From Humulus lupulus (Eukaryota > Streptophyta > Magnoliopsida > Rosales > Cannabaceae): a DNA stretch of 64,000 nucleotides. Position 1 is the first letter of the stretch. Each line of letters starts with the position of its first letter. The stretch lies in contig NC_084797.1 of assembly GCF_963169125.1 (NCBI RefSeq), positions 93,777,868 through 93,841,867 of the forward strand, read 5' to 3'. Positions 47,851 to 60,561 of the stretch are shown here, piece after piece. The position numbers and the translations under genes are program-made. The notes under the pieces are model-generated. The model worked only from the letters and a program-made list of their open reading frames with translations, ran no database searches and was not told the origin of the DNA.

Positions 47851-48020
47851 GACCTGGTTATAACCAGGAACTTGCTCGCCTAATAGTGTTATACATGTTA
47901 GGAATCAGGTCTCAGACCTGGTTATATCTAGGAGTTTGCTCGCCTAATAGCGTTATATCTGTTAGGAACCAGGCCTCGGACCTTGTTATATCCAGGAATT
48001 TGCTCGCCTAATAGTCAGTG
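47851..48020. repeat. Tat-2 tandem repeat (64-bp units with a hairpin)
   Basis: Three units starting GACCTGG or GACCTTG, at 47851, 47915 and 47979, exact 64-bp period. Unit 1 holds the perfect palindrome CCTGGTTATAACCAGG; units 2 and 3 keep shorter stems. Each unit also carries TTTGCTCGCCTAATAG. The position matches Tat-1 repeat B. Confidence 0.9.
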
Positions 48021-48079
48021 TTGCGGGGAACAAGAAACATGTTAAGTCAACCCGATGTTGTGGGCCATCATTAACGTGT

Positions 48080-50238
48080 TGAAAGTCCCTACTACCCTAG
48101 AGTCGTTACCATGTGATCTTAAAATATGCCTTTAGCTCGCTAATCGAGGCATTAGACCAAAAAATGTGGTAATTAAAATGAAGACTCATTTAAATAAAAT
48201 TTTGGAGTAAAAAGGGTTGGACATTCATTTAAATCATGAAAGTGTGACATTGAGATCCAAAAATACTGTTTAGAAACATATTTAAAATTCAAAAGTTACT
48301 TTATAGTCGACCTAAGCAACAAAATCAAACATTTATAACATGCTTCTCAAAATACCCTAGTCGTGGCAGCCAAATAGGCCAAACATGTACGCACCGCTCC
48401 ATGCCCTCATCCTCATGGTTGATCGAACTTTTCCTTGCCCTTACCTACACCACGGAGTACCCTTGAGCAGAGGCCCAGCAAGAGAACTTCACAACACTAC
48501 ACACAATATTTTATTTCACAAATACACACTTAATCAAAGAAAACAAACAATTTAAAAGTTTCTATTGGAATACACAATAGCGGCCTACGCTGATCAGGGT
48601 GCGTTACCAGGCACCAAGTTCATGGTCTTAACCAAGCGGATGTGTACAACACCCTTAGAGGGTCTCGCCTTGGTGGCCTGTATTCAGCATTCTTAACGCT
48701 GATCTCGGCCTTTGCCGCTCCCGACCCTTGCTGTTCCTGAATTCTGTTGCTCTCGACCTTTGCCGTTTTAGGCCTTTGCCACTCCCGACCTTTGGCAATC
48801 GGTCACAATCACATGTATGACATAATAGAAATAAATAGTACATACAACTCTAAACACCATATAACTCTATAGGCACATACAGTTCTCTTACCTTGTGTCC
48901 CGAGCTGACAACCCAAAGCGATCTCGAGCACGATCCCTAATCACGAGCCTAAGCGGTAAAACCCAGTCACAATGTAATGACAAATAGCCATCATGATATA
49001 AATCAATTAAAAGCCTTCAGAATAACGTACTAGCCTCTATGACCTTGAATCTACTAAACCGAGTAGTTTAATCCTTCTCGAGCCTTTAGATTTGAGTTCC
49101 TGAGCTTAAAACCCTTTTTGGTCATTTTCCCCAATTTGAGCCGTGGCCCGCTGCAAGTCAGAAATCCTTGGGATCTTGCCAAAGGGACACAGGCCAAGGC
49201 GCATCTCAGCCTACGCCGTGATGCCTGGGAAAAATTAGAGGCTCCCAAGCCTCCTGGGTTCATACGGGCTGCGGTGCCTGAAGAACAGAGCCGGGGCTCG
49301 GACCTGCGAACCAAGTTTTTTTGTAGCTTTTTCAGATTTCTATCTCCCTGAAATTCAGCCTGAACATACTCTAAGGCCAAAATTAAGTCCCTCAACATCT
49401 CTACTACACTTTAGGCAGTACTAGCACCTTAAAAATATAGCTAAATCACCCAATTCAGACCAAATTCAACTTAAGCCTAGAACTTAGCTAAGCTTCATTC
49501 TCAACAGAATTTACCAAAAGAAACATTGAAATAACCTTACCTCTGTGATGATTTCAACCATGAGCTAATTCCCAACACTTCTAACTTGTTCTCCCCCAAG
49601 TCCCCACCCTCAATTCTCAGCCAAATCCTAAAGAATTCACTAAAGCTCCAACTACACCAAAGAGAGGGAGAGAGCCGAGTGGAAAGAGAGAGAGAGATAA
49701 GGCTAGGGTTTATGTTTATGTTTCTCACTAGTTCTAGAGTCCTAGGCCAAACCAAGTTTTTCCCCAGCAGTAGATACCCAAAGTGCCCTTAGGTAAATCC
49801 TTAGCCCTTCTAACACCATCAAGGGCAAATTAGTCTTTTGCCCCATTCCCGCTAATTCCTCAAATAGTCCTATAAAAGCCAAGTATTCGACCCAGTTGTG
49901 ACTATTTCGCTATTCCGCTCCCTAGGACCGTCTCGGATCACACATCACAAATAAATCTCCACAATCTTGTGGTCTCAAGCACAACACACATATAATTTAC
50001 ATTTATGCCCTCAACGAGCTAAAATTACAAGTATGCCCTTATTAACAAGAACTGGCCGACATGTATTTAATTCTCCTAAACATGCATAACTAACCATATA
50101 ATCATTTATCCACATAATCTCATACTAATACACATATATCCCACGTATAACCCATTAATCGCTCATATAATCCCAATTACGCCCTTAAAGCACTGTAATC
50201 AAGGCACTCAACCTTAATAACAAATTCAGGACGTTACA
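48080..50238 (-). repeat. Tekay-B 3' LTR
   Basis: 2159 bp, starting TGAAAGTCCCTACT (a mutated TGTAATGCCCTACT) and ending GGACGTTACA. It aligns with 54445-55214 over the first ~770 bp with moderate divergence. Donor-like motif at 48441-48450. The small ORFs near 49054-49792 have no family resemblance. Confidence 0.85.
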
Positions 50239-50254
50239 ACTATCCCCTCCTTAT
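50239..50254 (-). other. Tekay-B polypurine tract
   Basis: Minus-strand ATAAGGAGGGGATAGT beside the 3' LTR, nearly the same as the Tekay-C tract. Confidence 0.85.
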
Positions 50255-52181
50255 TAAAATTTCATCCTCGAAATTTATTCAAACATCTCGGGATAACAAT
50301 TCCGCAACACCTTGCCACTACTTGCAACACCTTCACAAGAAGGCTAGTCTTAATTTGTATGACTTTATCTCTTGTGTTAAGAGTTCCACTAGGTTTTCCT
50401 TACACAATGAATTCCTCTGAAATTACATGGCCTCTTCGCCCAATCAGGGGTAGTACTCAACATTTCTTCCCTTAACTTTGGCACCAGTAACACCTCATGA
50501 TCCTCTACCTAGGCCGAGGTAAGGCTAAACTATAGGCCTTCGGCCTAGTCCTTATTAGGATCTTTCAAATCTATCCAAATCTAGGGTCAAGATTCCTTCT
50601 TCCTTTCCCAAACTCCTTTACCCTTCTTAGTCCACAATATTCAGAGAAGCACCAAGTCTTCTATCCTAGAACCCTACGTCCCCCTACTCAAATTGTGAAC
50701 TTTTATATCCTTCAATAAAGTAGACACTCCGCCCTAACAATCCTTAATAATTTCACTGCTCCTTCAAACCCACTCTGAACCATGATACTTCCTTTTCCTG
50801 GTTTCATTTTTCCCAAAATAAGTCTTTCTCGTTCCCTGTCTCATAATATCTTACTCAGAGACACTCTAGCTGTCGACCAACATTCATTATAGTGACAATC
50901 CATTCTAGAGATTGTATTTATATCAAGATCCCAAAAATCACATATTCGAAGTAAAACACTTAAAGTCTGAGTTATTCCTTCAGGTTATCAATTATCTAAA
51001 GGCAACCATTAATTCCCAATTCCAACCTTATACTCATCACCCTCTATGACCCTTTTTTGAACCTTGGAAACTAAGGGTCTCAATCTAACCCTGTCAACTT
51101 TGGTGTCCAGTGGGGACGTATGGTCTCCTTTTGTACACACTCCCTCATTTGATATCTCACTCATGCCAACCATAGTGTGTTAACCCAATAGGTCAAGTCA
51201 CAAATTTTCGCATCCACTCACCTCATCTGTAATCTGAGGTGATTCACCTTTAGGGTCATAATTATATTCCTTCATACTAACATCAGGATATCCTAGAGTC
51301 ATAATAGCCATTCTGGCTTCTGATCATCATCTCTCACTTACTAAAAGATTAGGTCGTGCGCCTCCCAGTATTCAACTTTCTAGAGACAATAATCATAAAG
51401 GGGTAACCTAAGGCCCGTCCCACATCTTCTCCTCAATGACAACATCCATCGGATCACTCATACGATTCACATATCTTAACTTATCTATACTAAAGTAGTA
51501 GGATTCTTTGCCATTCCTACAAGATCTTCTTTCGGTGTTTCAAAGTTTATCCATAGAGGGATATCTGCTACTTATCAATCGCAGGTTCCAGACCAATCCT
51601 GGTCATTACTCCACCCTAACTGTGGCCAACCAAAATTATTGTCAACTTGACATCCCATGTGGAACATCTAAGTCCTTGTCCCTTCGTCCATTGTGAGGTA
51701 CAAACGATCACTCTTTCAATGTATATATGGGCGCACTCTAATCCATGATGCACCGCAATAATATTCCATGTTCTAGGCAAGGACAGTGTCCACTACACCG
51801 TCCTCCTATACCAGTCCATCCTGTGCATATCCTAATACCATGGTGTGTGAATCATCCCCTATTTCAATCTCTGAGAATCCGACACACAACTATCCATTCA
51901 GACAAAATTTATACTTCAATGTTACTTTAATCAAGGGTATAGCGATCCCCAAAGATGATTCAAATAGAATTCAACATAACTCACCAGTCTCATCGTGTTT
52001 CTAATCCCCTAAGGCGTTCCTTAAAATTTCCATGTGGTCTCTGTCTTAACTGAATCACATGCAATCCGAACACTTCCCATAATGTGACCTTAAATATCAT
52101 GTGGAGAAATAAGAACTTATCCTTTCTGGAGCCTTACCTGTAATCCCTGCTTCCTCAGCCTCAGTAGTATCCACACATGTA
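50255..52181 (-). other. Unrecognisable decayed interior of Tekay-B
   Basis: This should hold integrase, RNase H and part of RT, but I see no conserved motif. Stops are frequent in all frames and the length is too short, so both deletion and heavy substitution are likely. The first ~50 bp (minus strand GAGGATGAAATTTTAATAAG) still match the end of Tekay pol. Confidence 0.5.
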
Positions 52182-52376
52182 TTACTCATATTCTGTTCTT
52201 AACCAGAAGTAGTCCAAAATATTCTTGATCGAGCTAGATATGATTTGTCCAAATAAATCCTTCATTCTTTGCAATGGATATCTATTCTTAACAATGAACT
52301 TATTTGGCTTTCCATAAACAGTACATACTCTCACAGACTTGGCCTTCTCCTTAACCCATGGCGTGACATGTTCCAT
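52182..52376 (-). pseudogene. Tekay-B RT fragment
   Basis: 64 codons reading PWVKEKAKSVRVCTVYG, FIVKNRYPLQRMKDLFGQI and a degraded D-Y-F-W-L-R stretch. This is the RT fingers region, where intact chromoviruses have R-M-C-I-D-Y-R and [12 protein letters not shown]. Key residues are altered, and the catalytic palm is not present in this piece. A protease-like trace (ILSMD, then FANKGQPWTV) is visible near 52700-52745. Confidence 0.7.
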
Positions 52377-53058
52377 GGTAAGATACTCCGTCTAATCACC
52401 TTTAAATCAAGTAACTCCTTTGACTGAACCTTTAATTCTAGCTGCTCAACTAGTGTCATTCTTCATCATGTCTCTGATACTGGATCTTTTGTTACCTTAT
52501 TCCCATAGCACACTCAATTTCCTACTCGCGACAACAATCCTGATCCTTCTGAACCCATTTGAAATCCCACTAACCAATCCATTTTCCTTCTGTTCTAACT
52601 AACATACCCCTAGTGGTACCTACCACAATAGCTAGGCATCCCGTAATCACAGCCGAGTCCTCTCTTTTTAAACCCAGAAGTCACCATTCTCTCTTACAGT
52701 CCATGGTTGTCCCTTATTGGCAAACTAATCCATACTTAGGATCATACCGAGATCATCATATAACAATCCCAACCAATTCTTACTGCTAATTTTCTACCCG
52801 TAAGACTCTCTCCCATTCAATGGAATTTACCAACTTTCCTGGCAAACGCAAAATCTCAAGCCCATAGCGTAATATTTATACAATAGGTATCTCATGTCTA
52901 TATTTCTAATAAGAGGTACGTAGCACAAAATTCAATCATTACAGAATAAAGGAACAAAAACTGGAAGGCCAACTTGTCATTTTCGAGGGACAACCCTCAG
53001 GCTCTGGCTACCTGCAGGCGGTCTCTCGAGCTGAGGTCGAGCTATCTCTACTTCTGTG

Positions 53059-54150
53059 TTATTTTGTCTTCGATTCTGGGCAATGCTTCTTGACGTGCCC
53101 AAATATTCCACATAGAAAACATGCCATCGCTCGACATTTTCCCAGATGGCGTGTCCTGCACCTGACGCACATTGGATAACTTCTCCAGACCTTGTTGTCG
53201 CCCTGGCAGCTGCCCTGAATACTATGACCCCTTCTATCAGGACCAAAAGTAGTAGAACTATCAGGGGTCTTTCTTTTCTGACTACTGGGGCCTTCGCCCA
53301 TACCTGTTCCCGCAAATGGGGGTATCATGGCTTGAGTTTCCTGCCCCACCACACCTTCACTCCATATCTCACCTCTTGTGTCCTCTATAGCAAGGGCCCT
53401 CCCTACCACCTTAGCGTAGGTTGAAATCTCATGGACAGGAATGATCCTAAATCTCTGGGCCACCCCAGGGTTCAACCCTCGAATGAATTGTTCCTCTCAA
53501 ACTACATTCGTTGGAACCAAATCAAAAGTGAACTTGGCCAACCTAACAAATTCGTTGACATACTCTATTACTGTCTTAATACCTTGAACCAAATTCATAA
53601 ACTCATTCGTCTTCATGTTTCGAACGACGCCACATTATTACCTTTCATTGAAAGACTGTCTAAATTCTCCCCAACCCATCATGACAACATTCTGGGTCTG
53701 GGATATGACCTCCCATCACTTTTGAGCATCCTTCCGCAACATGTATGTGGCACAAGCCACTCTATCATTGCCTTCCACTCCTATAAAGTCAAGGATGGAG
53801 CTAACCATGCCCATCCACTATTTAGCTTTGAACGAATCTAAGCCACCTTCGAAAATTGGAGGATGATGCTCTGGAATCTTTCATACAACAATTCCCACCT
53901 GCATCCACCCTCAAGCTGAACCAAAATTGATGCCATTGTCATCGAAAAACACGAAGCGACATTCCCTGATGGAACCCGTTATCTCAACCACCTAATCTCT
54001 TCCTCTTGCTTTTGCAGTCTAGATTGCATGTTAGCGAACACCTACTGCCAATCCCAAGGGACAGATGGAGGATTCTGGCCCCGACTACTATTTGCAATCC
54101 CAACATTAACAATGTCTGTACAACTTGACTGCCTCAGATGCATAACTTCT
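53059..54150 (-). pseudogene. Tekay-B gag (degenerate)
   Basis: Minus-strand 53475-53059 encodes the C-terminal gag half: MNPGVAQRFRIIPVHEISTY, a Gly/Ser/Lys linker with SSQKRKTPD, then the CCHC knuckle C-F-L-C-G-I-F-G-H-V-K-K-H-C. It lines up with the Tekay-C gag (EGPNDQKRKT, CFVCGSVGHLKKDC). The N-terminal half (53480 to about 54150) is present but frameshifted. Gag would bind element RNA and form particles. Confidence 0.75.
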
Positions 54151-54430
54151 ATATCCATTTGTATTCAATGACTTAATCCATCAAATATGGCGATCCCATC
54201 CGAAAGCACTCCCCGAGCAGGGCCAGACAACACAATGACCACATACATTAAGCATACCAAAACACAAATGTATAATGCTCATACTCCCTACATTAACAAG
54301 TAGATAAGGCAATTCAGATAAGCAGCTAGACAAATATTTCACTAAATACCAATTCACCCTTAGTCAAGCTTGTCTCTGGCAACGAGCATACATGTATGGT
54401 CAATATCAAGGAACCATAAACCTTGGCACA

Positions 54431-54441
54431 CTATGATGCCA
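54431..54441 (-). other. Tekay-B primer-binding site (degenerate)
   Basis: Minus-strand TGGCATCATAG, three bases from the 5' LTR. It resembles the Met-tRNA site TGGTATCAGAG with two changes. Confidence 0.7.
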
Positions 54442-54444
54442 AGT

Positions 54445-55214
54445 TGTAATGCCCTACTGCCATAGAGTTGTTACCATGTGATTTTAAAATGTGCCTTTAG
54501 GTCACTAATCAAGGTATTAGACCAAAAAGTGTGGTTAGTTAAAATGAAGAGTCATTGAAATAAAATCTTGTAATAAAAGGGGTTGGACATTCATTTAAAT
54601 CATGAAAGTGTGACATTGGGATCCCAAAATACTGTTTAGAAACATATTTACAACTCAAAAGTAACTCTACAGTCGACCTATGTGACAAAATCAAACAATT
54701 ATAACACACTCCTCAAAATACCCCAGCCGTGGTGGCCAGGTAGGACAAACACGTATGCACCGCTCCATGCCCTCCAACTCATGGTTGATCGAACTTTTCC
54801 TAGACCTTACCTGCAGCACAGAGCACCCATGAGTCGAGGACCAACAAGAGAACTTCACAACACAGTAAACAATAATTTATTTTACAAATACATACTTAAT
54901 CAAAGAAAACAAACAATTTACAAGTATCTATTGGAATACACAACAGCGGCCTACGCCGATCAGGGTGCGTTACCAGGCACCAAGTTCACAGTCTTAACCG
55001 AGCGGGTGTGTAGAACACCCTTAGAGGGTCTCGTGTTGGTGTCCTGCATTCAGCATGCTTAACGTTGATCCTGGCATTTGCCGCTCCCGACCCTTGCTGT
55101 TCCCGACTTCTGCCACTCCCGGCCTTTTTCCGCTCATGATCTTTGCCAATCAGACACAATGACATGTATGACATAATAGCAATAAATAATACATAAAACA
55201 CTAAAAACAACATA
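54445..55214 (-). repeat. Tekay-B 5' LTR, truncated by Tekay-C
   Basis: Starts TGTAATGCCCTACTGCC and follows the 48080 LTR closely until 55214, where the Tekay-C LTR begins. Donor-like motif at 54807-54816. Confidence 0.88.
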
Positions 55215-57749
55215 TATAACATTCTCCTAATCCAGGACCGTTACAGTGTGTACTTTAAATTGTGTCAGATTTGCTAATTAAGTCATTTTGTTATAAACAT
55301 GAAACTAAGGTTAATGTCAAGGGTCAGGGTTAAATTTTTTGGTCATAGTTACTGTAGACGTTTTATTTAAAAAGTTTCATACATACATGGGAACTAGAAA
55401 TATTACAAACAAATGTTTAAAAGGGTGTATATACATAAAAGTTACAATCGGCCGACCTAAGTGGCAAAACTAGGGCTACAACCCTAGTTCCTTTGAGATA
55501 TCCTCGGGCGTGGTGGATGAGCAGCCGCATATGTATGCCACCGAGCTCTCTAATTCATGGCTAGTCAAGCTTTCCTTTTCCCTTACCTGCACCACATTGC
55601 ACCCGTGAGCCAAGGCTCAACAAGAAAACTTAAACATGTGCATGAATAGAAAATATAGATTTCCAAATACTTATCTAGAATGGCGAGTAGTAATAACCTA
55701 CTCATGAAGGCATACAAATACAAATAAATGGTCATTGGACCATTCAGGGGCCGTTTCCCTGAATAGTTGACCATAGAGTCAACCCCGAGGCCCTATGCCC
55801 TACCTATGTGACCATAGATTCACCTGGGGCCCTCGCCCTTAGCTCTGGGTAACTAGCCATAGAGCTAGACAAACACTTTTTTTTCCAATGACCTTTGGGT
55901 CGGCCAACGTAATAGTATGTTGCTGATTTGGGCCTAAGCCTTTCAACCAGTGCACAACACGCTATTGTCGTCCTTCACTAATAAGTCAAACCCTAAACCA
56001 TGTATTCAGATACAGATAGAAAAAATAGATAAGCATACTTCAGACAATACAATTATGAATACATATTAATCATATAACATCATCAAGTAATTAAAAATGT
56101 AGTAATAACCATGCTCCTTAATGGCGCCAAGCCCTAGCTACGCAAACAATGTGAACTATCGTGTAACACTTAATGAGGTACAGAATATTCAAGTATGTTT
56201 ATTGAACAAGCGAAACGATAACTTAAACCTGTTCATTCCCAGGGGCCCGAGCCCTATTCATAATTATAGTCAACAATCAGGCCAAGCCCTAATCACACAT
56301 ATATCATGTACTGGGTGCAGTTTTCTTACCTCAGGTCCGAGTATAGCATAAAATAAGAACGTCCCTCGAGTTCAATCCCAGTTCGGAACCCCTAGCGATA
56401 ACCTAGTCACAACTATAATATGGGATTCCGTCAATAACGAGCAAATAAAGGCTTCCAGACTGAGTCCTAGCCTTTGGGACCTCGAATTCTACTAAACCGG
56501 GTAGTAGAATCAATCATAAGCAATTAGGAATAAATTCCTGTCATTAAAAACCCACGGTGGCCAACACAGCCCAGGTGGGCCGCGACCTGCCCTTGAGGGT
56601 CACTGCGTATCCCTCAAGTCAGAGGCCCCTTCTTCTTGGGAATGGGACATGGGCCACGACCTGCTCTAGAGGGTTGCGGTGTGCCTCCCAGACAGAAGCC
56701 CCCCAAGGGCCCTGGGTTCAGTTGGGTCCCGATGCCCCAAGAACATGGCCGCAACCTGACCCTGCGAACCCATAATTTCTCTATTTTTCTCCAGCCAAAC
56801 TCAATCAAAACCACATGAAATCCACCGTAAAATAATAATTCAATCCTCATAACAACTTTAACATCTTCCCAGCAACAAAACCCAACCTAAAACTTGATGA
56901 GAACCCCATCAAAACTCAATAATCCAACCCTTGAGCTACAAGCTCAAGAACACCAAAAACTCTTAATAGAAATCAATAAAAAAACAAAGTTTAAAGCTTT
57001 CGTCAACTTTGAATGGTGATCTCCTAGCCACAAGCAATCCCGAATCCTAACTTGAGGCTTCAATTCCTTGGTTTCCAGCCAAAATCTCCTTAATTCCTCC
57101 AGAACATAGTTAGGAATGTTGAAAGAGTATGAGAGAGAGGGGAGTCGGTTGGGTGAGGGAGGAAGTTGAGTGTTTTGTTTATTTATTTAAGGCTTAAGTA
57201 ATCTTAAGCTAATCTCGAGGCTCGGGGTGCCGAAAACGTCATCGAGGGAAAAATGGTCCAAATCTCCAGTATTCCCTCCTAATCTCACTAACTCCAAATA
57301 TATCATCAATTATTCATTCTCGTTTCCCGATAACCCAATACTGTGCTACATACCTAAAATACCCCTTGACTCGCCCTGAGTCGGGTATTGGGTCCCGTTG
57401 TGACTCTCCCGCTAACTTGCTCCCTAGGATAATCTCGTGCTGAATAACCCAAATAAACCCACATAATAATGTGGCCTCTCACATATATCACATATATGCA
57501 CATATATATATATATATACAATTATGCCCATAACATGCCAAATTACGAAAATTGCCCTTCTAATGAGAAATATGCCCACATACATATTTAATACTCCTAA
57601 ACATGCATAACTCGTTATATTATCATATATCTCACATAATCACATAATCGTACACAACTATATATCATATAAGCATATAATTCCATATATTTCCATCATG
57701 CCCCCCTAATCAAGGCTCCAAGCCTTATTAGGTAATTTGGGACGTTACA
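55215..57749 (-). repeat. Tekay-C 3' LTR
   Basis: 2535 bp, starting TATAACATTC (partner TGTAACGTCC) and ending GGGACGTTACA. An AT dinucleotide run lies near 57504-57520. Donor-like motif at 55583-55592. ORFs near 56121-56850 are chance. Confidence 0.9.
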
Positions 57750-57765
57750 ATTGTCCCCTCCTTAT
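57750..57765 (-). other. Tekay-C polypurine tract
   Basis: Minus-strand ATAAGGAGGGGACAAT, abutting the 3' LTR. It also encodes the last residues of pol (I-R-R-G-Q), so the tract is inside the reading frame. Confidence 0.88.
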
Positions 57766-57769
57766 AGAA

Positions 57770-59140
57770 ATTTCATCCTCGAAATTTTCCCTGAACAACT
57801 CGGGATACTGAGTCTGCATATCAGCCTCCAGCTTTCAGGTCGCTTCCTTGAACTTGATGTTCCTCAATAATACCTTGACTAAGGGTATAGTCTTGTTCCT
57901 CAGGACCTTGTCCTTCCTGTCTAAAATATGAATTGGCTGCTCCTCATAGGACAAGTCTGCCTCCAGTTCCAGATCCTCATAAATCACTACATGAGTCCCA
58001 TATGACACATACTTCCTCAGCATGGAAATATGGAATACATTGTGCACACTAGACAGTGTAGAAAGTATGGCAAACTTGTAAGCCACCTGACCAATCCTCT
58101 CCAGGATCTCAAATGGTCCCACAAACCTAAGGCTCAACTTTCCCTTCTTCCCGAATTTCTTCACCCCTCTCAGAGGTGAAACCCTAAGGAAGACATAGTC
58201 TCCCACCTGGAACCCCATGTTCCTCCGCTTGGGGTCTGAATAACTCCTCTATTGACTCTTAGACGGGAGCATCTGAGCTCTAATCATCTCAATAGCGTCA
58301 GTGGTCCTCTATACTGCCTCAGGACCCAAATAATTCCTCTCACCCATCTCATCCTAGTGAATGGGAGATCTACACTTCCTACCATACAACATCTCATAAG
58401 GTGCCACTCCAATAGTAGACTGGTAGCTGTTGTTATAGGAAAACTCTATCAGAGGAAAATATTTACTCCAGGACCCTTCAAAGTCCAATACACATGCTCT
58501 CAGCATGTCCTCCAATATCTGGATAGTCCTCTCAGACTGACCATCAGTCTAGGATGATAAGTTGTACTGAACTTCAATTGTGTACCCATCGCCCTCTATA
58601 AACTTCCCCAAAATTTGGAAGTAAAGATAGGGTCCCTATCAGACATGATATACCTCAGAGTCCCATGATGGCGAACTATCTCTCTCACATAGAGATCTGC
58701 ATACTAGTTAACCCTGTAATTCATTCTCACTGGTAAAAAGTGAGTTGATTTCGTATACTGATCTATGATGACATAAATTGAATCATGCAGGCCCACTTTC
58801 CTGAGAAATCCTACCATGAAATCCATCATGATGTCCTCCCACTTCAACTTTGGGATATTCAGAGGCTTTAACAGCCCCGCTGGCCTCTAATGCTTTGCCT
58901 TGACCTGCTAATAGGTCAAGCACCTTGCCATGTATTCAGTCACATCCCTCTTCATCCCAAGCCACCAGTATAATGCTTTCAGATCCTCGTACATCTTCGT
59001 GGTGCTCGGATGTAGAGAACAAGGGATGGTATGAGATTCAGCCAGAATCTTCCGTCTAATCCTAGTGTCCATCAGAGCACCTATCCTATCCTTGTATCTC
59101 AACAAGCATATGCTTGACACCATATAGTCCTTAGCTACTC
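57770..59140 (-). pseudogene. Tekay-C integrase with C-terminal chromodomain
   Basis: Near 59123-58908 the zinc-binding start has ESHTIPCSLHPSTTKMYEDL, WWLGMKRDV and ARCLTY. The core (58900-58240) is broken by stops. 58218-57835 is an open 127-codon piece: GFQVGDYVFLRVSPLRGVKKFGKKG, the LSLRFVGPFEILERIG linker, YEEQPIHILDRKDKVLRNKT and a short chromodomain-like end, IPLVKVLLRN. In chromoviruses this tail targets integration to heterochromatin. A stop (EAT then TGA) truncates the last ~20 residues. Confidence 0.9.
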
Positions 59141-59413
59141 CAGCTAGGCATTCCTTCTAATCTGCCCCAATTGTGGGTCATCTAACTGCTTCTCCTTAAC
59201 CCTCTCCAAAAGAGTAGACTACATGGTGATGTTGGCTAACTGGCCCACCACAAACTCAGTTCCTGCTCTAGTCATATCGTCAGCCAACTCCCTTGATATC
59301 TGCCTGACACTATACAACTGTCTCGGACCCTTCCAGCTTAAGGCATCTGCTACCACGTTGGCTTTCCCATGGCGATAGAGGATCTCACAATCATAATCCT
59401 TTACCAGCTCTAA

Positions 59414-60560
59414 CTAGCGTCTTTGCCTCATGTTTAGATCCTTCTGGGTGAAGAAGTATTTTAAACTCTTGTGGTCAGTGTATATCTCATGATTCTCACC
59501 ATATAAGTAGTGCCACCACACCTTCAATGCAAAAACAACTTCTGCAAGTTCTAAATCATGTGTGGGGTATCTTTGCTCATATTCCTTCGGCTGACGTGAT
59601 GCATAGGCAATCACCTTCCCTGTCTGCATAAGAACACAGCCCAGGCTCTGCCTCAAGGCACCACAATAAACCACAAACTTGTCCTGATCTATAGAATGAC
59701 TCAGAACTGGAGGGGTGATCAAACTCTTCTTCAGCTTCTGGAAGCTGTCTCCACACTTGTTCAACCATATGAACTTCTGATTCTTGCATGTGAACTCTGT
59801 CAGTGATGACATAATATTGGAAAACCCCTCCACAAAGCGTTTGTTATAACTTGCAAATCCCAATAAACTTCTGATCTCTGAAGCATTCTTCGGTCTTGGC
59901 CAATCTCTGATTGCCTCAATCATTGCTGGATCCACCATAATTCCATCCTTTCTGACTATGTGACCTAAGAAAGTCACCTGTGGCAACCAAAACTCGCATT
60001 TCTTAAATTTCACATACAACCCGTGTTCTCTCAATCTCTGTAGTACCAATCTGAGGTGATGTTCTTATTTTGTCTCTGATTGTGAGGATATCAGTATATC
60101 ATCGATAAAGATGATCACAAACCAATCTAGGTAATCCTTAAACACCTTGTTCATCAGATCCATAAATGTTGCTGGGGCATTAGTCAATCTAAATGACATC
60201 ACCAAAAAGTCATAATGCCCATACCTGGTGCGAAAACTGTCTTCCGTATATCCTCCTCCCTGATCCTCAGCTGGTGATAACCAAACCAAAGATCTATCTT
60301 TTAGAATACCGTCCTGCCCTGCAACTGATCAAGCAGATCATCAATTCTTGGCAGAGGATACCTGCTCTTGATAGTCAACTTGTTCATTTCTTTATAATCG
60401 ATACACATCCTCAGAGAACCATCTTTCTTCTTCACGAAGAGAACTGATGCGCCCTATGGCGAGAAATTGGGCCTGATAAAACCCAAGTCCAGTAACTTCT
60501 GTAGTTAAACCTTTAGTTCCTTCAGCTCAGCTGGAGCCATCCTATAAGGTGCCCTAGACA
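59414..60560 (-). pseudogene. Tekay-C reverse transcriptase and RNase H
   Basis: Minus-strand reading. Near 60480-60300 are the fingers. 60289-60065 has [21 protein letters not shown] and the catalytic FIDDILI in place of the usual YIDDILI. After a stop, 60049-59414 holds the thumb ([19 protein letters not shown]) and RNase [30 protein letters not shown] (usual Y-x-D-A-S replaced by Y-C-G-A), [21 protein letters not shown] and [17 protein letters not shown]. The substitution in the RNase H active site is an additional defect. Confidence 0.92.
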
Positions 60561-60561
60561 C

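Larger units (their letters stand above)
40839..48079 (-). mobile_element. Tat-2: 3' part of a second Tat-type Ty3 element
   Basis: A minus-strand element entering LTR-D. Visible parts are the 3' LTR (about 40839-41596), purine tract, antisense gene with TATA box, and hairpin tandem repeats; then Tekay-B begins at 48080. Its pol, gag and 5' LTR must lie beyond the window to the right. Order and spacing match Tat-1 closely. A Tekay-type solo LTR (43470-45795) sits in the antisense gene. Confidence 0.8.

Noticed and set aside
48655..49792. Several 62-114 residue ORFs on both strands
   Set aside because: All inside the Tekay-B LTR, overlapping on opposite strands, with no recognisable domain.
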